Source of the DNA: Pseudolabrys sp.
Lineage (GTDB): Bacteria > Pseudomonadota > Alphaproteobacteria > Rhizobiales > Xanthobacteraceae
DNA: 64,000 bases
Direction of reading: 5' to 3'
NCBI GenBank assembly: GCA_009694265.1
Contig: SHVM01000002.1
Coordinates: forward strand, 1-64,000
Shown piece by piece: positions 28,496-39,505 of the stretch. Both the position numbers and the translations under genes were made by a program. Positions within the stretch are counted from its first letter, which is position 1. Every line of letters starts with the position of its first letter. The notes beneath the pieces are model-generated. The model ran no database searches. It worked only from the letters and a program-made list of their open reading frames with translations, and was not told the DNA's origin.

Positions 28496-28825
28496 ATGGA
28501 CCCGCGCATGAGCAAGTTCACATTGGCCGATCTGGAAAAACGCGTGCATGAGCGCGCCAAGGCGAGCGCGAAGGATTCCTATACGCGTGCGCTGATCGAC
28601 AAGGGCGTCGACCATTGCGTCAAGAAACTGGGCGAGGAGGCCATCGAAACCGCAATAGCTGCCTTGCAGGATGACAAGGGGCGCCTGATCGCTGAAGCCG
28701 CCGACCTGCTCTATCATCTGCTGGTCGTGCTGGAAGCGCGCGGCGTCACGCTGGCGCAAGTCGAGGCCGAGCTGGAAAAGCGCAGCGCGCAAAGCGGCCA
28801 CCAAGAAAAAGCTTCGCGCATTTAA
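28496..28825 (+). CDS. hisE: Phosphoribosyl-ATP pyrophosphatase HisE
   Basis: This 109-residue all-alpha MazG-like enzyme performs the second step of histidine synthesis, releasing pyrophosphate from phosphoribosyl-ATP. Conserved acidic helices are [14 protein letters not shown] and [16 protein letters not shown]. The ATG at 28508 ([10 protein letters not shown]) is an alternative start. The HisI hydrolase activity is not fused, as is usual in this group. coaA begins 11 bp later. Confidence 0.96.
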   Translation: MDPRMSKFTLADLEKRVHERAKASAKDSYTRALIDKGVDHCVKKLGEEAIETAIAALQDDKGRLIAEAADLLYHLLVVLEARGVTLAQVEAELEKRSAQSGHQEKASRI

Positions 28826-28836
28826 GGAACGGCAGC

Positions 28837-29790
28837 ATGGAGCTGCGCACCGACGACACGCTCTCGCCCTACCGCACGTTCACGCGCGCGGAATGGGCGG
28901 CGTTGCGCGAGGACACGCCGATGACACTGACCTCGGAAGAGGTCACGCGTCTGCGCTCGCTGCACGACCGGCTCGACATCAAGGAAGTCGAGGAAATTTA
29001 TCTGTCGCTGTCGCGGCTGCTCTCGCTTTATGTGGCGGCGACGCAGCGGCTGTTCCGCGCGCAGGAACGCTTCCTCGGCACCGGGGATATGAAGATGCCG
29101 TTCATCATCGGTGTCGCCGGCTCGGTGGCGGTGGGAAAATCCACCACCGCGCGCGTGCTGCAAGCCTTGCTGGCGCGCTGGCCGAACGTGCCGAAGGTCG
29201 ATCTCATCACCACCGACGGGTTTCTTTTTCCGAACGCGATTCTTGAGCGCGAAGGCCTGATGGAGAAGAAAGGCTTCCCGGAAAGCTACGATCTGCCGGC
29301 GCTGCTGCGCTTTCTCACCGACGTGAAAGCCGGCCGCCATCCGGCCAGGGCGCCGGTCTATTCGCATCTCACCTACGACGTGACGCCGAACCGATGGGTG
29401 GAAGTGGACCGGCCGGACATTCTTATCGTCGAGGGCCTGAACGTGTTGCAGACCGGGCGCCTGCCGAAGGACGGCAAGGCGATCCCATTCGTCTCCGACT
29501 TTTTCGATTTCTCGGTCTATCTCGACGCCGACGAGGTGGTGCTCAAGTCCTGGTACGTGGACCGGTTTTTAACGCTGCGCGGCACCGCGTTCCGCGATCC
29601 GAAATCCTATTTCCATCGCTATTCGAGTCTGTCGGATGACGAAGCGGTCGAGACCGCATCGTCGATCTGGGAGCGTATCAATTTTCTTAATCTGCACGAA
29701 AATATTTTGCCGACGCGCCAGCGCGCCGATCTTATTTTGAAGAAAAACGAAAGCCACCTGGTCGACGACGTTTCGCTGCGCAGGTTGTGA
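28837..29790 (+). CDS. coaA: Type I pantothenate kinase CoaA
   Basis: This 317-residue P-loop kinase phosphorylates pantothenate, the first and feedback-controlled step of CoA synthesis. Walker A is [17 protein letters not shown] near residues 91-107, and the signatures [11 protein letters not shown] and EGLNVLQT follow. The length and the N-terminal [10 protein letters not shown] are typical. It closes the histidine operon and converges on the acyltransferase gene 6 bp away. Confidence 0.97.
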   Translation: MELRTDDTLSPYRTFTRAEWAALREDTPMTLTSEEVTRLRSLHDRLDIKEVEEIYLSLSRLLSLYVAATQRLFRAQERFLGTGDMKMPFIIGVAGSVAVGKSTTARVLQALLARWPNVPKVDLITTDGFLFPNAILEREGLMEKKGFPESYDLPALLRFLTDVKAGRHPARAPVYSHLTYDVTPNRWVEVDRPDILIVEGLNVLQTGRLPKDGKAIPFVSDFFDFSVYLDADEVVLKSWYVDRFLTLRGTAFRDPKSYFHRYSSLSDDEAVETASSIWERINFLNLHENILPTRQRADLILKKNESHLVDDVSLRRL

Positions 29791-29796
29791 ACTTTT

Positions 29797-30756
29797 TTAC
29801 GCCGCCCTGCGGCTCAGGTTGAAGTGCTCGATGTAGCGTTTCTTGATCGCCGATACCGGCAGCACGATCAGCACGTCGGTGGTGCCGAATTCGTGATCCA
29901 CCACCGCGCCGTCGCCGATGTAAGCGCCCAGCCGCAGATAGCCTTTGATCAACGGCGGCAGCACGCGCAGCGCTTCTTTCGGATCGATGGCTTCCTTCGA
30001 GATGCGGTTCATCTCGACATAGCGTTCGGGCAGCGCTTGTGCGCGCCACGTTTCCGGCGCCCGCGCATAGTGATGCAGGAACGACAGCGGCAGCGCGAGT
30101 TGCTTAGGGTCGGTGCCGTCGAGACTGGCGCAGCCGATCATCACGTCGAGGCGATTCTGCGACACATAGGCCCAGATGCCGTGCCACAGCAGTTCGACCG
30201 TGCGCTTGTTGCGATAAGGCGCCAGCACGCAAGAGCGGCCGAGTTCGAGGAATTGCAATTTGTCGTGAAGCGCGATCAATCCGCCGATGTCGAATTCGCC
30301 CGCGGTGTAGAAGCCGCCATATTCCTCGGCCAGCGGCTGACGCAGCAGCCGGTAGGTGCCGACCACGACCGGTCGATTGGCCTGCTGGCCGTCGGCCGCG
30401 GCATGATCGAGCACCAGCAGGTGGTCGCAGATCGCGTCATAGCTATCGATGTCGCGGCGCGCGAACAGCCGGCCGGGATTGGGGATGGCCGAACCCTCCT
30501 GGTAGAAAACCCGATAGCGCAATTTCTGCGCCTGCCGCACTTCGGCGGCGGTCTGCGCCAGCCGCACTTCCAGTGAGCCGATGCGCCCCAAGCTTTGCGA
30601 TGGCCGGTGTGCGCGCGCCGCCCAGGTTTGCAATCCGCCATAGGCCTGCAGCGTGGAAATCAGATTGGGAACACCGGGGCTGGCAGGCGCCGGGCGGAAC
30701 CGCTCGAGCAAGCCGCGCGGTAGATCGAGATTAGTTCGGCTATCGCGGCTAGCCAT
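29797..30756 (-). CDS. GNAT-fold N-acyltransferase, OlsB-like
   Basis: This 319-residue protein has a GNAT_5-type fold (about residues 65-300) with VRLAQTAAEVRQAQKLRYRVFYQE at the start and ELGRSCVLAPYRNKRTVELLWHGI as the acyl-CoA/ACP-binding core. Relatives include OlsB, which links 3-hydroxyacyl chains to ornithine to make lyso-ornithine lipid, and hemolysin-like acyltransferases. No OlsA O-acyltransferase gene is adjacent, so the ornithine-lipid assignment is probable, not certain. The first 60 residues are variable. Confidence 0.75.
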   Translation of the reverse strand: MASRDSRTNLDLPRGLLERFRPAPASPGVPNLISTLQAYGGLQTWAARAHRPSQSLGRIGSLEVRLAQTAAEVRQAQKLRYRVFYQEGSAIPNPGRLFARRDIDSYDAICDHLLVLDHAAADGQQANRPVVVGTYRLLRQPLAEEYGGFYTAGEFDIGGLIALHDKLQFLELGRSCVLAPYRNKRTVELLWHGIWAYVSQNRLDVMIGCASLDGTDPKQLALPLSFLHHYARAPETWRAQALPERYVEMNRISKEAIDPKEALRVLPPLIKGYLRLGAYIGDGAVVDHEFGTTDVLIVLPVSAIKKRYIEHFNLSRRAA

Positions 30757-30892
30757 GGGTATTTGGGTCCTTTTGACGCGAATTTGGAGAGATTGGCCGA
30801 AATTTCAGCGTGAGCCCGAATCAGCGATCAAGTTCCGCCAATCCTACAACATGGGCCGGACACGAATTTATGACAATGTGGGGAAGCTTTGA

Positions 30893-33187
30893 TTAAGCCG
30901 CAAGCGGGGCCCGGCGCGCTACGTTCTCCAGCGCCTCGCGCAAGCGCTCGCGATCCAGCGGTTTAACCAGCAGGGCGTCCATGCCGGCGGCCAGGCAAGC
31001 TTCGCGATCTTCCGCATAGGCATTGGCGGTGAGCGCCACTATCGGTGTCGGCTTGCCGTCTGTTTCGATATTGGTTTGAGCCTCGGCGGCGCGAATGCGG
31101 CGGGCGGCTTCCAGCCCATCCATGATCGGCATCTGCACGTCCATCAAAATCAAATCATAGGGCACGCTGGCAGCGCGCGAGGCTGCCCACGATTCCACCG
31201 CCGCTTCGCCATTGCCGGCGATGGTCGGGCGATGGCCGAGCCGCACCAGCAGCGCGCGCGCCAGCAACGCGTTGATCTCATTGTCCTCGGCCACCAGGAT
31301 CGACAATCCTTTGCTCTTGTCTTTGCCGCTTGCCTCAGCCGCGCTGGCCGTTTCATTGCTTTCGTCGACGGCTTCCGCGACCGAATGTTCAAATTCATTT
31401 TCGGCGCGCATTCTCGCCGCCAGCGACACGGCGCGCACCGGCTTGATCAGATAACCGTTGAAGCCCGCGGCCTTGAGCGCCGGCATTTCATGACGTTCGC
31501 TCGGCCGCATCAGCACGATGCGGCGCGCCACTTTGAGCTGGTTAAGATCGCCATTGGCGATCATCTTCTGGGCCAGCGGAAAATCGACCAGCAGCGCATC
31601 CCAGCACCGCTCCGGCAGCAGCGCGGACGCGATTTGCACGTCGATCACCGCGCAGATTTTGGCGCCCCAGCGGCCAAGCCGCCGCGCCAGCAGCGACGCC
31701 TCGATTTCCGCCGCCGCCACGATCATCACCGCCGCGTCATGCAGAACCGGCGCGGCGAATTCGGATTGGTCCACTTCCGCCGGCGCCGGTTGCAGCGGCA
31801 CGGTGAAACTGAAAGTCGCGCCGTTACCTGGCTCGCTTGCCACCGCGATGCGGCCGTCCATGCGCTCGACGATGCGCTTGGAGATGGCGAGGCCGAGCCC
31901 CGTACCGCCGAATTTGCGCGTCGACGAGCCGTCGGCCTGCTCGAAATCGAGGAAGATGCGCTGCTGATCGCCGGTCTTTAATCCGATGCCGGAATCGCGC
32001 ACCTGGAAACAGATCTCGTTGTCGCGCTCGCCCGGCTCGACGATCACGGCGACGCCGCCACGTTCGGTGAACTTGATGGCGTTGCCGGCGAGGTTGAGCA
32101 GCACCTGGCGCAGGCGGGCGGCATCGCCCACGATGTTCGCGGGTAAGCGTTCGTCCACGAAGGACGCAATCTCGATGCCTTTGGCTTGCGCGCGAGGCGC
32201 CAGCAGCTCGACGGCTTCCTCGACCAGCGAGGCGAGCATGAAGGGGCGCGCTTCCAGATCGAGCTTGCCGGCCTCGATCTTGGAGAAATCGAGAACCTCT
32301 TCGATCAATGAGAGCAGCGTTTCGCCCGAGGTCTTGCCCGCCTTGGCATAGGTCACTTGTTCGGGCGTCAACGGCGTGTCGAGCAACAGATCCGCCATGC
32401 CGAGGATGCCGTTGAGCGGCGTGCGGATTTCATGACTGACCATGGCAAGGAAGCGCGACTTGGCGCGGTTGGCGGTTTCCGACTGGTCGCGGGCAATGCC
32501 AAGCGCGCGCACGGCTTCGACCCGGTCGGTGACGTCGCGGCCGACGCCTTGCACTTCGCTGCCGCTCTCGGTGCGCACCGCGACTTCGCGCCAGGCGATC
32601 CAGCGCGCGGTCGAGCCGCAATTCGTATTATTTTCGATCTTCTGGTCATACACGCGGGTGCCGTCGGCCAGCACGCTCAGCGCGCCAGAATCCAGTATGG
32701 GCAATTCCATGACCTTGCCGATCAGGGCTTCGCGAGTTTTTCCGGCGAGTGCGCAGAAGGCGTCGTTGGCATAGGTGACGCGCTGGCCGGCATCGCGGCG
32801 CACGATCAGGTCGCCTTGCGCTTCCAGCAGGCTACGCGCGCGCTCTTCCGCCTCGCGCAGTTCCCAATTGCGGTCGGATAATTCCTCGAAACGCATTTCG
32901 AGCACGCGCATCTTAAATTTGTTCACGCGTCGGCGCATCAGCAGGAAGGCGATGAAGGCGCAGGCGGCGGCAAACAGCGCGCCGGCACCGATGGCATAGG
33001 CGTGCGGGTCGTAAGTCCCGCTTTGCAAGCGGATGCCAGCGATGAAGCCGAGACTGGCCGATACGATCGACAAGGTGATCACGACCGTGCGGCCGAACAG
33101 CACCAGCGACCGCGTGTTGCGCGAGGCGGCCCTGATGGCGGAAACGTTTTTTGATGCTGATTTTAATTGCATGGGCCCAGTTGCCAT
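30893..33187 (-). CDS. Hybrid sensor histidine kinase with PAS and two receiver-like domains
   Basis: From ATG at 33187 the 764-residue protein has two membrane helices (about 30-53 and 64-85), a PAS domain (118-223), a HisKA domain with [12 protein letters not shown] (His252), an ATPase with NLAGNAIKF (Asn368), DSGIGL and GTGLGL, a first receiver-like domain (484-593) and a true receiver (628-758). The latter has phospho-acceptor Asp683 in LILMDVQMP and Lys742. The first receiver lacks the acidic pair and is probably degenerate. No response regulator gene is adjacent, so it likely feeds a phosphorelay elsewhere. The start is uncertain between 33172 and 33208. Confidence 0.9.
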   Translation of the reverse strand: MATGPMQLKSASKNVSAIRAASRNTRSLVLFGRTVVITLSIVSASLGFIAGIRLQSGTYDPHAYAIGAGALFAAACAFIAFLLMRRRVNKFKMRVLEMRFEELSDRNWELREAEERARSLLEAQGDLIVRRDAGQRVTYANDAFCALAGKTREALIGKVMELPILDSGALSVLADGTRVYDQKIENNTNCGSTARWIAWREVAVRTESGSEVQGVGRDVTDRVEAVRALGIARDQSETANRAKSRFLAMVSHEIRTPLNGILGMADLLLDTPLTPEQVTYAKAGKTSGETLLSLIEEVLDFSKIEAGKLDLEARPFMLASLVEEAVELLAPRAQAKGIEIASFVDERLPANIVGDAARLRQVLLNLAGNAIKFTERGGVAVIVEPGERDNEICFQVRDSGIGLKTGDQQRIFLDFEQADGSSTRKFGGTGLGLAISKRIVERMDGRIAVASEPGNGATFSFTVPLQPAPAEVDQSEFAAPVLHDAAVMIVAAAEIEASLLARRLGRWGAKICAVIDVQIASALLPERCWDALLVDFPLAQKMIANGDLNQLKVARRIVLMRPSERHEMPALKAAGFNGYLIKPVRAVSLAARMRAENEFEHSVAEAVDESNETASAAEASGKDKSKGLSILVAEDNEINALLARALLVRLGHRPTIAGNGEAAVESWAASRAASVPYDLILMDVQMPIMDGLEAARRIRAAEAQTNIETDGKPTPIVALTANAYAEDREACLAAGMDALLVKPLDRERLREALENVARRAPLAA

Positions 33188-33284
33188 TTGGCATTGGGAA
33201 TCTTGCAATTTTATTCCACGCCGCGGGCCTTAGGCCGGTGCGCGCGAACATGGTGAATAAGGAGTTAAGGCAGGGAGACAGCGG

Positions 33285-33773
33285 TTAGCGGCGTTCGGCG
33301 AATTCGCGGGCGCCGGCGCCGGTCATCGCCGCGTTTTTGGCGGAGGTTTGCCAGATCACCGCGAACAAAGCGGCGGCATCCTGTTCGGTGTAATGCGCTG
33401 ACCGCACATAGATTTTGGTGTCGGCCGTCGAGCGCGACAGCGCCACAATGAGATCGGGCTTAGGCGCCACCGGATCGATGCGGATGATGTTGATGGCGGC
33501 GGCGCCCTTGCAGGTGGCGCCCTCATCGCCGTCATCGAGCAGCACGAAATTGGCCGCTGCCGGATCGTCCACGATCTGCAGGCGCAGGTTAGGGCTTGGC
33601 GCCATGTTGTCGATGCGGACGGTGTAGTTGGCGGAGGCGTTGCCGGAGATCCGATAGCCGGCATGGCCGGCGATGAAGCAGGGGTTCGCGCTGGACGCAA
33701 AGAACGAGCTGGCGGTTGCCGCCGGTATGGCAACAATCAGAACCATCAGAGAAACAATGTGCGTGCGCGTCAT
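33285..33773 (-). CDS. Secreted hypothetical protein (162 aa)
   Basis: I do not recognise this 162-residue protein. It begins with a signal peptide (MTRTHIVSLMVLIVAIPAATA) followed by a compact domain with two cysteines (in NPCFIAG and ATCKGAA) that could pair. The strand-rich middle (NYTVRIDNM, LRLQIVDD, NFVLLDDGDEG) suggests a beta fold. The ATG at 33773 was chosen for the signal peptide; 19 upstream in-frame codons are not needed. It lies between the kinase and gshB on the same strand. Confidence 0.7.
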   Translation of the reverse strand: MTRTHIVSLMVLIVAIPAATASSFFASSANPCFIAGHAGYRISGNASANYTVRIDNMAPSPNLRLQIVDDPAAANFVLLDDGDEGATCKGAAAINIIRIDPVAPKPDLIVALSRSTADTKIYVRSAHYTEQDAAALFAVIWQTSAKNAAMTGAGAREFAERR

Positions 33774-34058
33774 GTTCGGCCCCCCGGCCGGCGCAGCCAA
33801 ATCGGCGCGCTGCGGCAAGGCTAGGAGCAACCGATTACCGGTTTATTAAATTGCCACCAATCGCGCGCCACGCGGGCGGCGACCTCGCGGCTGCCCTCAG
33901 ACGGCGGCGGCAGGATCAAATCGAGGCTGAGGACGTTGGCGACGAGCTGGAAGAGTTGATCTGGCAGGTGCAGCACCTGGGGTCGCGCCAGCCACGAATC
34001 GCCTACGCGTTCGACGGCTTTGGCCGGGCGCTGGCCGACTGGGCGAATTAGCGCCCGG
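33774..34058. other. Intergenic stretch downstream of gshB with no supported gene
   Basis: Both strands keep open frames across this 285-bp region, as high-GC DNA often does. The minus frame ending at 33821 (…VARDWWQFNKPVIGCS) looks protein-like at its end but has no ATG and no ribosome site after the gshB stop. It could be the remains of a gene or a non-ATG small protein. I do not call it. Confidence 0.35.
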
Positions 34059-35003
34059 TTACGCCTTCCGCTTCGCCTCGATCTTGTCCCAGACCATCGC
34101 CGCCGCGTTGGGGCCACCGAGGTTCTTCACCGCGCGAATGCCGGTCGGCGAAGTGACGTTGATCTCGGTCAGCCAGTCGCCAATCACATCGATGCCGGCC
34201 AGCAACAGGCCGCGCTCGCGCAAAGCCGGTCCGAGCCGCTTACAAATTTCGCGCTCGCGCTTGGTCAATTCGGTTTCCGCCGGCGCGCCGCCGCGCACCA
34301 TGTTGGAGCGCAGGTCATCGGCGGCCGGAATGCGGTTGACCGCGCCGGCGAACTCGCCGTCCACCAGCAGGATGCGCTTGTCGCCCTGTTTCACGGCCGG
34401 CAGGAATTTCTGCACCACCCATTGCTCGCGGAAGGTGACCGAGAACATGTCGAACAGCGAACCGAAATTGAGGTCGTCTTTGGTGACGCGGAATACCGCG
34501 CCGCCGCCGTGGCCATAGAGCGGCTTCATCACGATGTCGCTGTGCTCGGCGCGGAACGCCTTGATCTCGGCCAGATCGCGCGAAACAAGCGTCGGCGGCA
34601 TCAGGTCGGGAAACAAGGTGACGAAAATCTTCTCCGGCGCGTTGCGCACATGCGCGGGGTCGTTGACTACCAGGGTCTTGGGGTGGATGCACTCAAGCAA
34701 ATGCGTGGTGGTCACATAGGCCAGATCAAAGGGCGGGTCCTGACGCAGCAGCACCACGTCGAATTGGGCCAATTCCACGCGCCGCGGCTCACGAAGCGTG
34801 AAATGGTCGCCCGCCTGGTCGCGCACGGTCAGGCTCTCGACGCTGGCGAAGACGTGCCCGTTGAGCAAAGCCAGCCGGTCGGGGGTGTAGTAGGCGAGCT
34901 GGTGGCCGCGCTGTTGCGCCTCCAGCAGCAGCGCGAAGGTTGAGTCGCCCTTGATGTTGATCCGCTGGATCGGATCCATCTGTACCGCGACTTTTAGGCT
35001 CAT
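34059..35003 (-). CDS. gshB: Glutathione synthetase GshB
   Basis: This 314-residue ATP-grasp ligase joins gamma-glutamylcysteine and glycine. The N-terminal [22 protein letters not shown] binds substrate. The ATP-grasp core includes [14 protein letters not shown], and the C-terminal [21 protein letters not shown] holds metal ligands. Length is typical. It diverges from the chemoreceptor gene at 35133. Confidence 0.97.
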   Translation of the reverse strand: MSLKVAVQMDPIQRINIKGDSTFALLLEAQQRGHQLAYYTPDRLALLNGHVFASVESLTVRDQAGDHFTLREPRRVELAQFDVVLLRQDPPFDLAYVTTTHLLECIHPKTLVVNDPAHVRNAPEKIFVTLFPDLMPPTLVSRDLAEIKAFRAEHSDIVMKPLYGHGGGAVFRVTKDDLNFGSLFDMFSVTFREQWVVQKFLPAVKQGDKRILLVDGEFAGAVNRIPAADDLRSNMVRGGAPAETELTKREREICKRLGPALRERGLLLAGIDVIGDWLTEINVTSPTGIRAVKNLGGPNAAAMVWDKIEAKRKA

Positions 35004-35132
35004 GAACGACCTTTATTGCGAGGCGAATTTACGGAGTTTTCAGGCGAACGGGCGATTAAGGCAAATAAACCGTTAACATCTTACCGCCATTATAGCCGCT
35101 CGGGGACCTGTCTGACATGGGTGGGGGCGCTT

Positions 35133-36812
35133 GTGACTTTGCCGAAGCTTTCGATCGCCGCCAAGCTTTATGCGATCTTCGCATTGATGGCCATCACTAC
35201 GGTCGCCTTGTCGGCGGTCGCGGTATCGAATGCGCGCGACCATGCGGCGCTGACCGACGAATTCGAGTCCGCAAACGCCGGGAGCAGGAATGTCGAACGC
35301 ATCAACGGCCTGATTTACGCCGTGATGATGGAATCACGCGGCATCTATTTATCCCACGACCGGGACGCCGCGGCTAAATTCGCCGAGGCTCTGCTCAAGG
35401 CCAACGATCAGATCGGCGCCGTGATCGCCGATTGGCAAGGCAGCGTGCGCAGCGCCGACGCCAGCACTTTCAGCTAGTTCGCGGTTCGTATTGCGGAATT
35501 TCAGAATTTTGCACCCGAGCTCGTGCGCTTCGCCGAGGAATCCGGGCCGCAAGCCGCGCGTGAATGGGCGGAAAAGAATTATCCTGCCGATGTGCGCGAC
35601 GCGCTCAGCCAGGATCTGGAAAAGCTGAGCCTGCTTAACAGCACTCGCGCCGCGCGTATTTACACCCGTCTTGACCAAAGGATCGAACAAACCGGCATTC
35701 TGCTGAGCGTGCTCGCCGTATTCGCGGCCATGCTGGCGACCGCGGGCGCAATGGTGATCTCGCGCAGCGTGGCGAGGCCGCTCGCCGAAATTACCCGCGT
35801 GACCGAACAGGTCGCCGCCGGCGAAGCCGGAGTTTCGATTCCGTTCAGCGCCCGCAGCGACGAGATCGGTGTGCTGGCGCGATCAATCGGCGTGTTCAAT
35901 CAAGCCATGCGTCATAATGAAGAGCTTAATCGAACCGTCGTCGACGATGCCGATAAGCGCGCGCTCCGTCAGGAACAGATGTCCGGCGAGATCTCGCGCT
36001 TCTCGGCCGACGTGGAAGCAACGCTTTCCGAACTCGGCCGCATTTCCGATCAGATGCTGGCGGCGTCGGGCCAGCTCGCCTGCGCCGCCGACGACGCTTC
36101 GGCAAAGACCGCACGCGCGGAAGCGGCATCCTCGGAAGCCTCCTCCAACGTGCGCGACATCGCGTCGGCGGCCGACGAACTGTCGGCGTCGGTCAACGAG
36201 ATCGACCGGCAGGTCGCGCAGTCCAACGCCATCGCCACCAAGGCCGTGAACGAAGCGGGCCGCACCAATCTGGCGGTCAAGGAACTGGACGAAGCAGCCG
36301 CGCGCATCGGCGATGTGGTCAAGCTCATTACCGGTATCGCCGAGCAGACCAATCTGCTCGCGCTCAACGCCACCATCGAGGCGGCGCGCGCCGGCGAGTC
36401 CGGGCGCGGCTTCGCCGTGGTCGCCGGCGAGGTGAAGGCGCTTGCGGGCCAGACCAGCCGGGCGACCGAAGAAATCGGCGCGCAGATTGCCGGCATGCAG
36501 CGCGCCACCATGCGCTCGATCGAGGCGATCACCACGATCGAGCATACCATCCGCGAAATTGGCATTATCAGCAGCGCCATCGCAGCCGCCGTCACCGAGC
36601 AAGGCGCTGCCACAAGTGAAATCGCGCGCAGCGCGGAGACCGCGGCCAGTCGTACGGTCGACACCGCCAAAGAGGTCAATCTGGTGGGCTCCGCCACGCA
36701 GGACACCCGCAATAGTGCCAGCGCGGTGAAAAGCGTGGCCGACGATCTCGGTAACGTCGCCGGCCGCATCCGCGGCCAGGTTGACCTGTTCTTCGAGCGC
36801 CTGAGCGCTTAA
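35133..36812 (+). pseudogene. Methyl-accepting chemotaxis protein gene split by an in-frame amber codon
   Basis: One continuous frame encodes a chemoreceptor but holds TAG at 35475-35477. Before it are an N-terminal membrane helix (KLYAIFALMAITTVALSAVAV) and the first part of a helical sensor. After it come a second helix ([21 protein letters not shown]), a HAMP domain and the full signalling domain with the hairpin tip [28 protein letters not shown]. No frameshift is present; changing one base would restore about 559 codons. Start codon is uncertain (GTG at 35133 or 35121). A shortened product beginning after the stop would still have one membrane helix plus the output domain. Confidence 0.85.
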
Positions 36813-37226
36813 TCAACTCGACTCGAACGCGGACAGGATGTGGCGCGGCAATTTTCCGGGTGCGACCAGAATCGCGTCGAAACGCATATCGCGAATGGTA
36901 GGCATGGGGTTAGCCGCCAGCCGGATTTCCGCGGCCGCCGCGATCCGCTGCTTTTGCCGCTCGGTGACCGCTTCAGCCGCGTCGTTCAGTGTCGCGCGCG
37001 CTTTCACTTCGACGAATATTAATGTGTGACGCCGCGCCGCGATGACATCGATTTCGCCGAGCGGGCTTTTCCAGCGCCGCGCCAATATGCGGTAGCCGTG
37101 AGCGATCAGCCAGGCCGCCGCCCGGCTCTCGGCTGAAATGCCAAGTCCGAAGGCTGCGACCAGCTCTGGTCTCGGTGCAGGTTTTGGCGCCGGCTTGTTG
37201 CGCGGCTGCGCTTTACGCCGCGCCAT
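36813..37226 (-). CDS. yraN: YraN family protein (UPF0102)
   Basis: From ATG at 37226 this 137-residue protein has the restriction-endonuclease-like UPF0102 fold with [21 protein letters not shown], the D-ExK nuclease-type triad. Its biological role is unknown, though it commonly follows rsmI. The first 22 residues are basic and proline-rich. It overlaps rsmI by 14 bp upstream and ends abutting the chemoreceptor stop. Confidence 0.93.
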   Translation of the reverse strand: MARRKAQPRNKPAPKPAPRPELVAAFGLGISAESRAAAWLIAHGYRILARRWKSPLGEIDVIAARRHTLIFVEVKARATLNDAAEAVTERQKQRIAAAAEIRLAANPMPTIRDMRFDAILVAPGKLPRHILSAFESS

Positions 37227-38202
37227 CGCCGCCCTCCTTTTCGAGTTCGAGCGCGCGCCGGTAAACTTCGCGGCGCGGGCGGCCGGTGGCGAGCGCCACT
37301 TCTCCGACCGCGTCCTTGACCGAAACGCGCGCCAGCGCACGGCGCAGCAATTCGTCGAGATCGTCGGCATTGCCATCGTTGTCGGCGGGCGGCGCCACCA
37401 CGATGACGATCTCGCCGCGCGTCTCGTGGCCTGCCGCGTAATCGTGCGCGAGACCGGCCAGATCGCCGCGGCGGATTTCCTCATGCAGCTTGGTGAGCTC
37501 GCGGCAGATCGCGGCGGCACGCGGTCCCAATCCCGCGGCGAGATCGGCGAGCGATGAGGCCAGCCGCGGCCCGCTCTCGAACAGCACGAGCGTTGCCGGT
37601 ATAGCGGCAATCTCGGCGATGCGCTTTTGCCGCCCGGACTGCTTCACCGGCAGAAATCCCTCGAAGAAAAAACGGTCCGTTGGCAGGCCCGCAACGCTGA
37701 GCGCTCCCAGCACCGCGGAGGCTCCCGGCAGCGCAGTGACGGGGTGCCCTGCCTCGCAGGCCGCGCGCACCAGTTTGTAGCCAGGGTCCGAAATCAGCGG
37801 CGTGCCGGCGTCCGACACCAGCGCAACCGCCTGGCCCTCAGCGAGCCGGGCAAGAATCTTCGGCCGTGCCTCGTCAGCATTATGCTCGTGATAGGGCATA
37901 AGCGGGATTTTGATGCCGTAACGCCCGGTGAGCTTGCGGGTGACCCTGGTATCCTCGCAGGCGATGCAATCGGCGGCTGCCAGCAGCTCGAGCGCGCGCA
38001 AACTGATGTCGCCCAGGTTTCCGATCGGGGTGGCGACCAGATAGAGGCCGCCCGCAGGCTTGCCGGCCTCGATCGCGGCGCCGAACGGCGAATACAGGCG
38101 TAGCCGCCTGTCCGCTTCAGTATTTTTGTCCTTGGCCATGCACGGTACTGTAGAGGCTGCACCCGTGGCCGTCATCGGGGACGAATTCTCTTTATTTTTC
38201 AT
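37213..38202 (-). CDS. rsmI: 16S rRNA 2'-O-ribose C1402 methyltransferase RsmI
   Basis: This tetrapyrrole-methylase-fold enzyme adds a 2'-O-methyl group to C1402 in the ribosomal P site. Motifs [50 protein letters not shown] and [11 protein letters not shown] are intact. The start is uncertain: ATG at 38202 gives 329 residues with a non-conserved head, and ATG at 38139 gives 308. The divergent lipoprotein gene begins at 38280, and yraN overlaps its end. Confidence 0.94.
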   Translation of the reverse strand: MKNKENSSPMTATGAASTVPCMAKDKNTEADRRLRLYSPFGAAIEAGKPAGGLYLVATPIGNLGDISLRALELLAAADCIACEDTRVTRKLTGRYGIKIPLMPYHEHNADEARPKILARLAEGQAVALVSDAGTPLISDPGYKLVRAACEAGHPVTALPGASAVLGALSVAGLPTDRFFFEGFLPVKQSGRQKRIAEIAAIPATLVLFESGPRLASSLADLAAGLGPRAAAICRELTKLHEEIRRGDLAGLAHDYAAGHETRGEIVIVVAPPADNDGNADDLDELLRRALARVSVKDAVGEVALATGRPRREVYRRALELEKEGGDGAA

Positions 38203-38279
38203 TGCCTTAATTTTTCCGGGACAAAATCGGCGATAAAAGATAGGACTGACATAATTCGCCTTCGCGTGGGGAGCGGCCA

Positions 38280-39497
38280 TTGCTGGGAACGTCGCTGGAC
38301 GAAGTAGCGATACTGACGCGCGGCCTGCGCCGCGCGCGGTGCGCGCTGTCCGTTGCCGCGGCGGCTCTCGCTCTGGCGGCCTGCGCCAACACCTTCGATC
38401 AATTGGGCGGCGGCACGCCGGTCCAGCAAGGGACCGAGCAGCCGCCCGCTGCCATGATCGGCACCGGGCAGATCCGCGTCGGTTTGATTCTGCCGCTGTC
38501 GGCGCCGGGCAATGCCGGCGTGGCCGCGCTGTCGATGAAGAACGCCGCCGAAATGGCGCTTGCCGAATTTAAGGAACCGAACATCCAGCTGCTGGTGAAG
38601 GACGACACCGGCACGCCGCAGGGCGCGCAACAGGCCGCCCAGCAGGCGCTCGACGAAGGCGCCGAAATCATCGTCGGCCCGCTGTTCGCGCAATCGGTGA
38701 GCGCGGTCGGCAGTGTGGCGCGCACCCGCAATATTCCGGTGATTGCGTTCTCCACCGACTCCAGCGTCGCCGCGCGCGGTGTCTATCTGTTGAGCTTCCT
38801 GCCGGAGTCGGATGTGCGGCGCATCGTCGATTACGCCATCTCCCGGGGCAAGCGCTCATTCGCGGCCCTGCTGCCGGATAACGCCTATGGCGCGGTGGTG
38901 GAGGCGGCGTTCCAGCAGGAGGTGGCGCGGCGCGGCGGGCGCGTACTGGCCATCGAAAAATATCCCCTCGATCCGGGCAAGATGGCCGAGCCGATCCGGC
39001 GCGTGGCGCAGGCGGCAAGCCGGGTCGACAGCATTTTCATTCCCGATGGCGCCGACGCGGTGCCGCAAGTCGTAGCAAGTCTCGCTTCCGCCGGCGTCAA
39101 TCTCAAGCGCGTGCAATTGCTCGGCACCGGATTATGGGACGAGGCGCGCATCTTCCAGACCGCGGCGCTCGACGGCGGCTGGTATGCCGCGCCGGAATCG
39201 ACCGGCTTCCGCAATTTCTCAACCCGCTACCGCGCCCGCTTTGGGCAGGATCCGGTGCGCACGGCGACGCTGACCTATGATGCGGTGGCGCTGGTCGCAG
39301 CCCTGGTGAAGACGCAAGGCCCGCAGCGCTTCAGCGAGCAGACCCTCACCGCCTCTTCGGGCTTTGCCGGCATCGACGGCATATTCCGCTTCCGCGCCGA
39401 CGGCACCAATGAGCGCGGGCTTTCGGTGTTGCGGGTCGCGCCGACGGGCGGCCAGGTGATTGGCCAGGCGCCGCGCTCGTTCGCGCCGGGGACCTGA
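38280..39497 (+). CDS. Penicillin-binding protein activator-like lipoprotein (LpoA/LppC type)
   Basis: This 405-residue lipoprotein starts at TTG, preceded by GGGGAG. The signal sequence ends in the lipobox LALAAC at about residue 35, so it is lipid-anchored. The body is a type I periplasmic-binding fold (RVGLILPLSAPGNAGVAALSM to the C-terminus) shared with LpoA C-domains and amino-acid receptors. Pairing with rsmI-yraN matches the E. coli rsmI-lpoA-yraN neighbourhood, which supports a role in activating a peptidoglycan synthase. No ATG gives a sensible signal peptide. Confidence 0.87.
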   Translation: MLGTSLDEVAILTRGLRRARCALSVAAAALALAACANTFDQLGGGTPVQQGTEQPPAAMIGTGQIRVGLILPLSAPGNAGVAALSMKNAAEMALAEFKEPNIQLLVKDDTGTPQGAQQAAQQALDEGAEIIVGPLFAQSVSAVGSVARTRNIPVIAFSTDSSVAARGVYLLSFLPESDVRRIVDYAISRGKRSFAALLPDNAYGAVVEAAFQQEVARRGGRVLAIEKYPLDPGKMAEPIRRVAQAASRVDSIFIPDGADAVPQVVASLASAGVNLKRVQLLGTGLWDEARIFQTAALDGGWYAAPESTGFRNFSTRYRARFGQDPVRTATLTYDAVALVAALVKTQGPQRFSEQTLTASSGFAGIDGIFRFRADGTNERGLSVLRVAPTGGQVIGQAPRSFAPGT

Positions 39498-39505
39498 TTT
39501 TAAAG

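Noticed and set aside
33821-34117. Minus-strand open frame ending in a WWQFNKPVIG segment
   Set aside because: No ATG or ribosome site after the gshB stop, and the upstream part overlaps gshB. It could be a remnant but cannot be supported.
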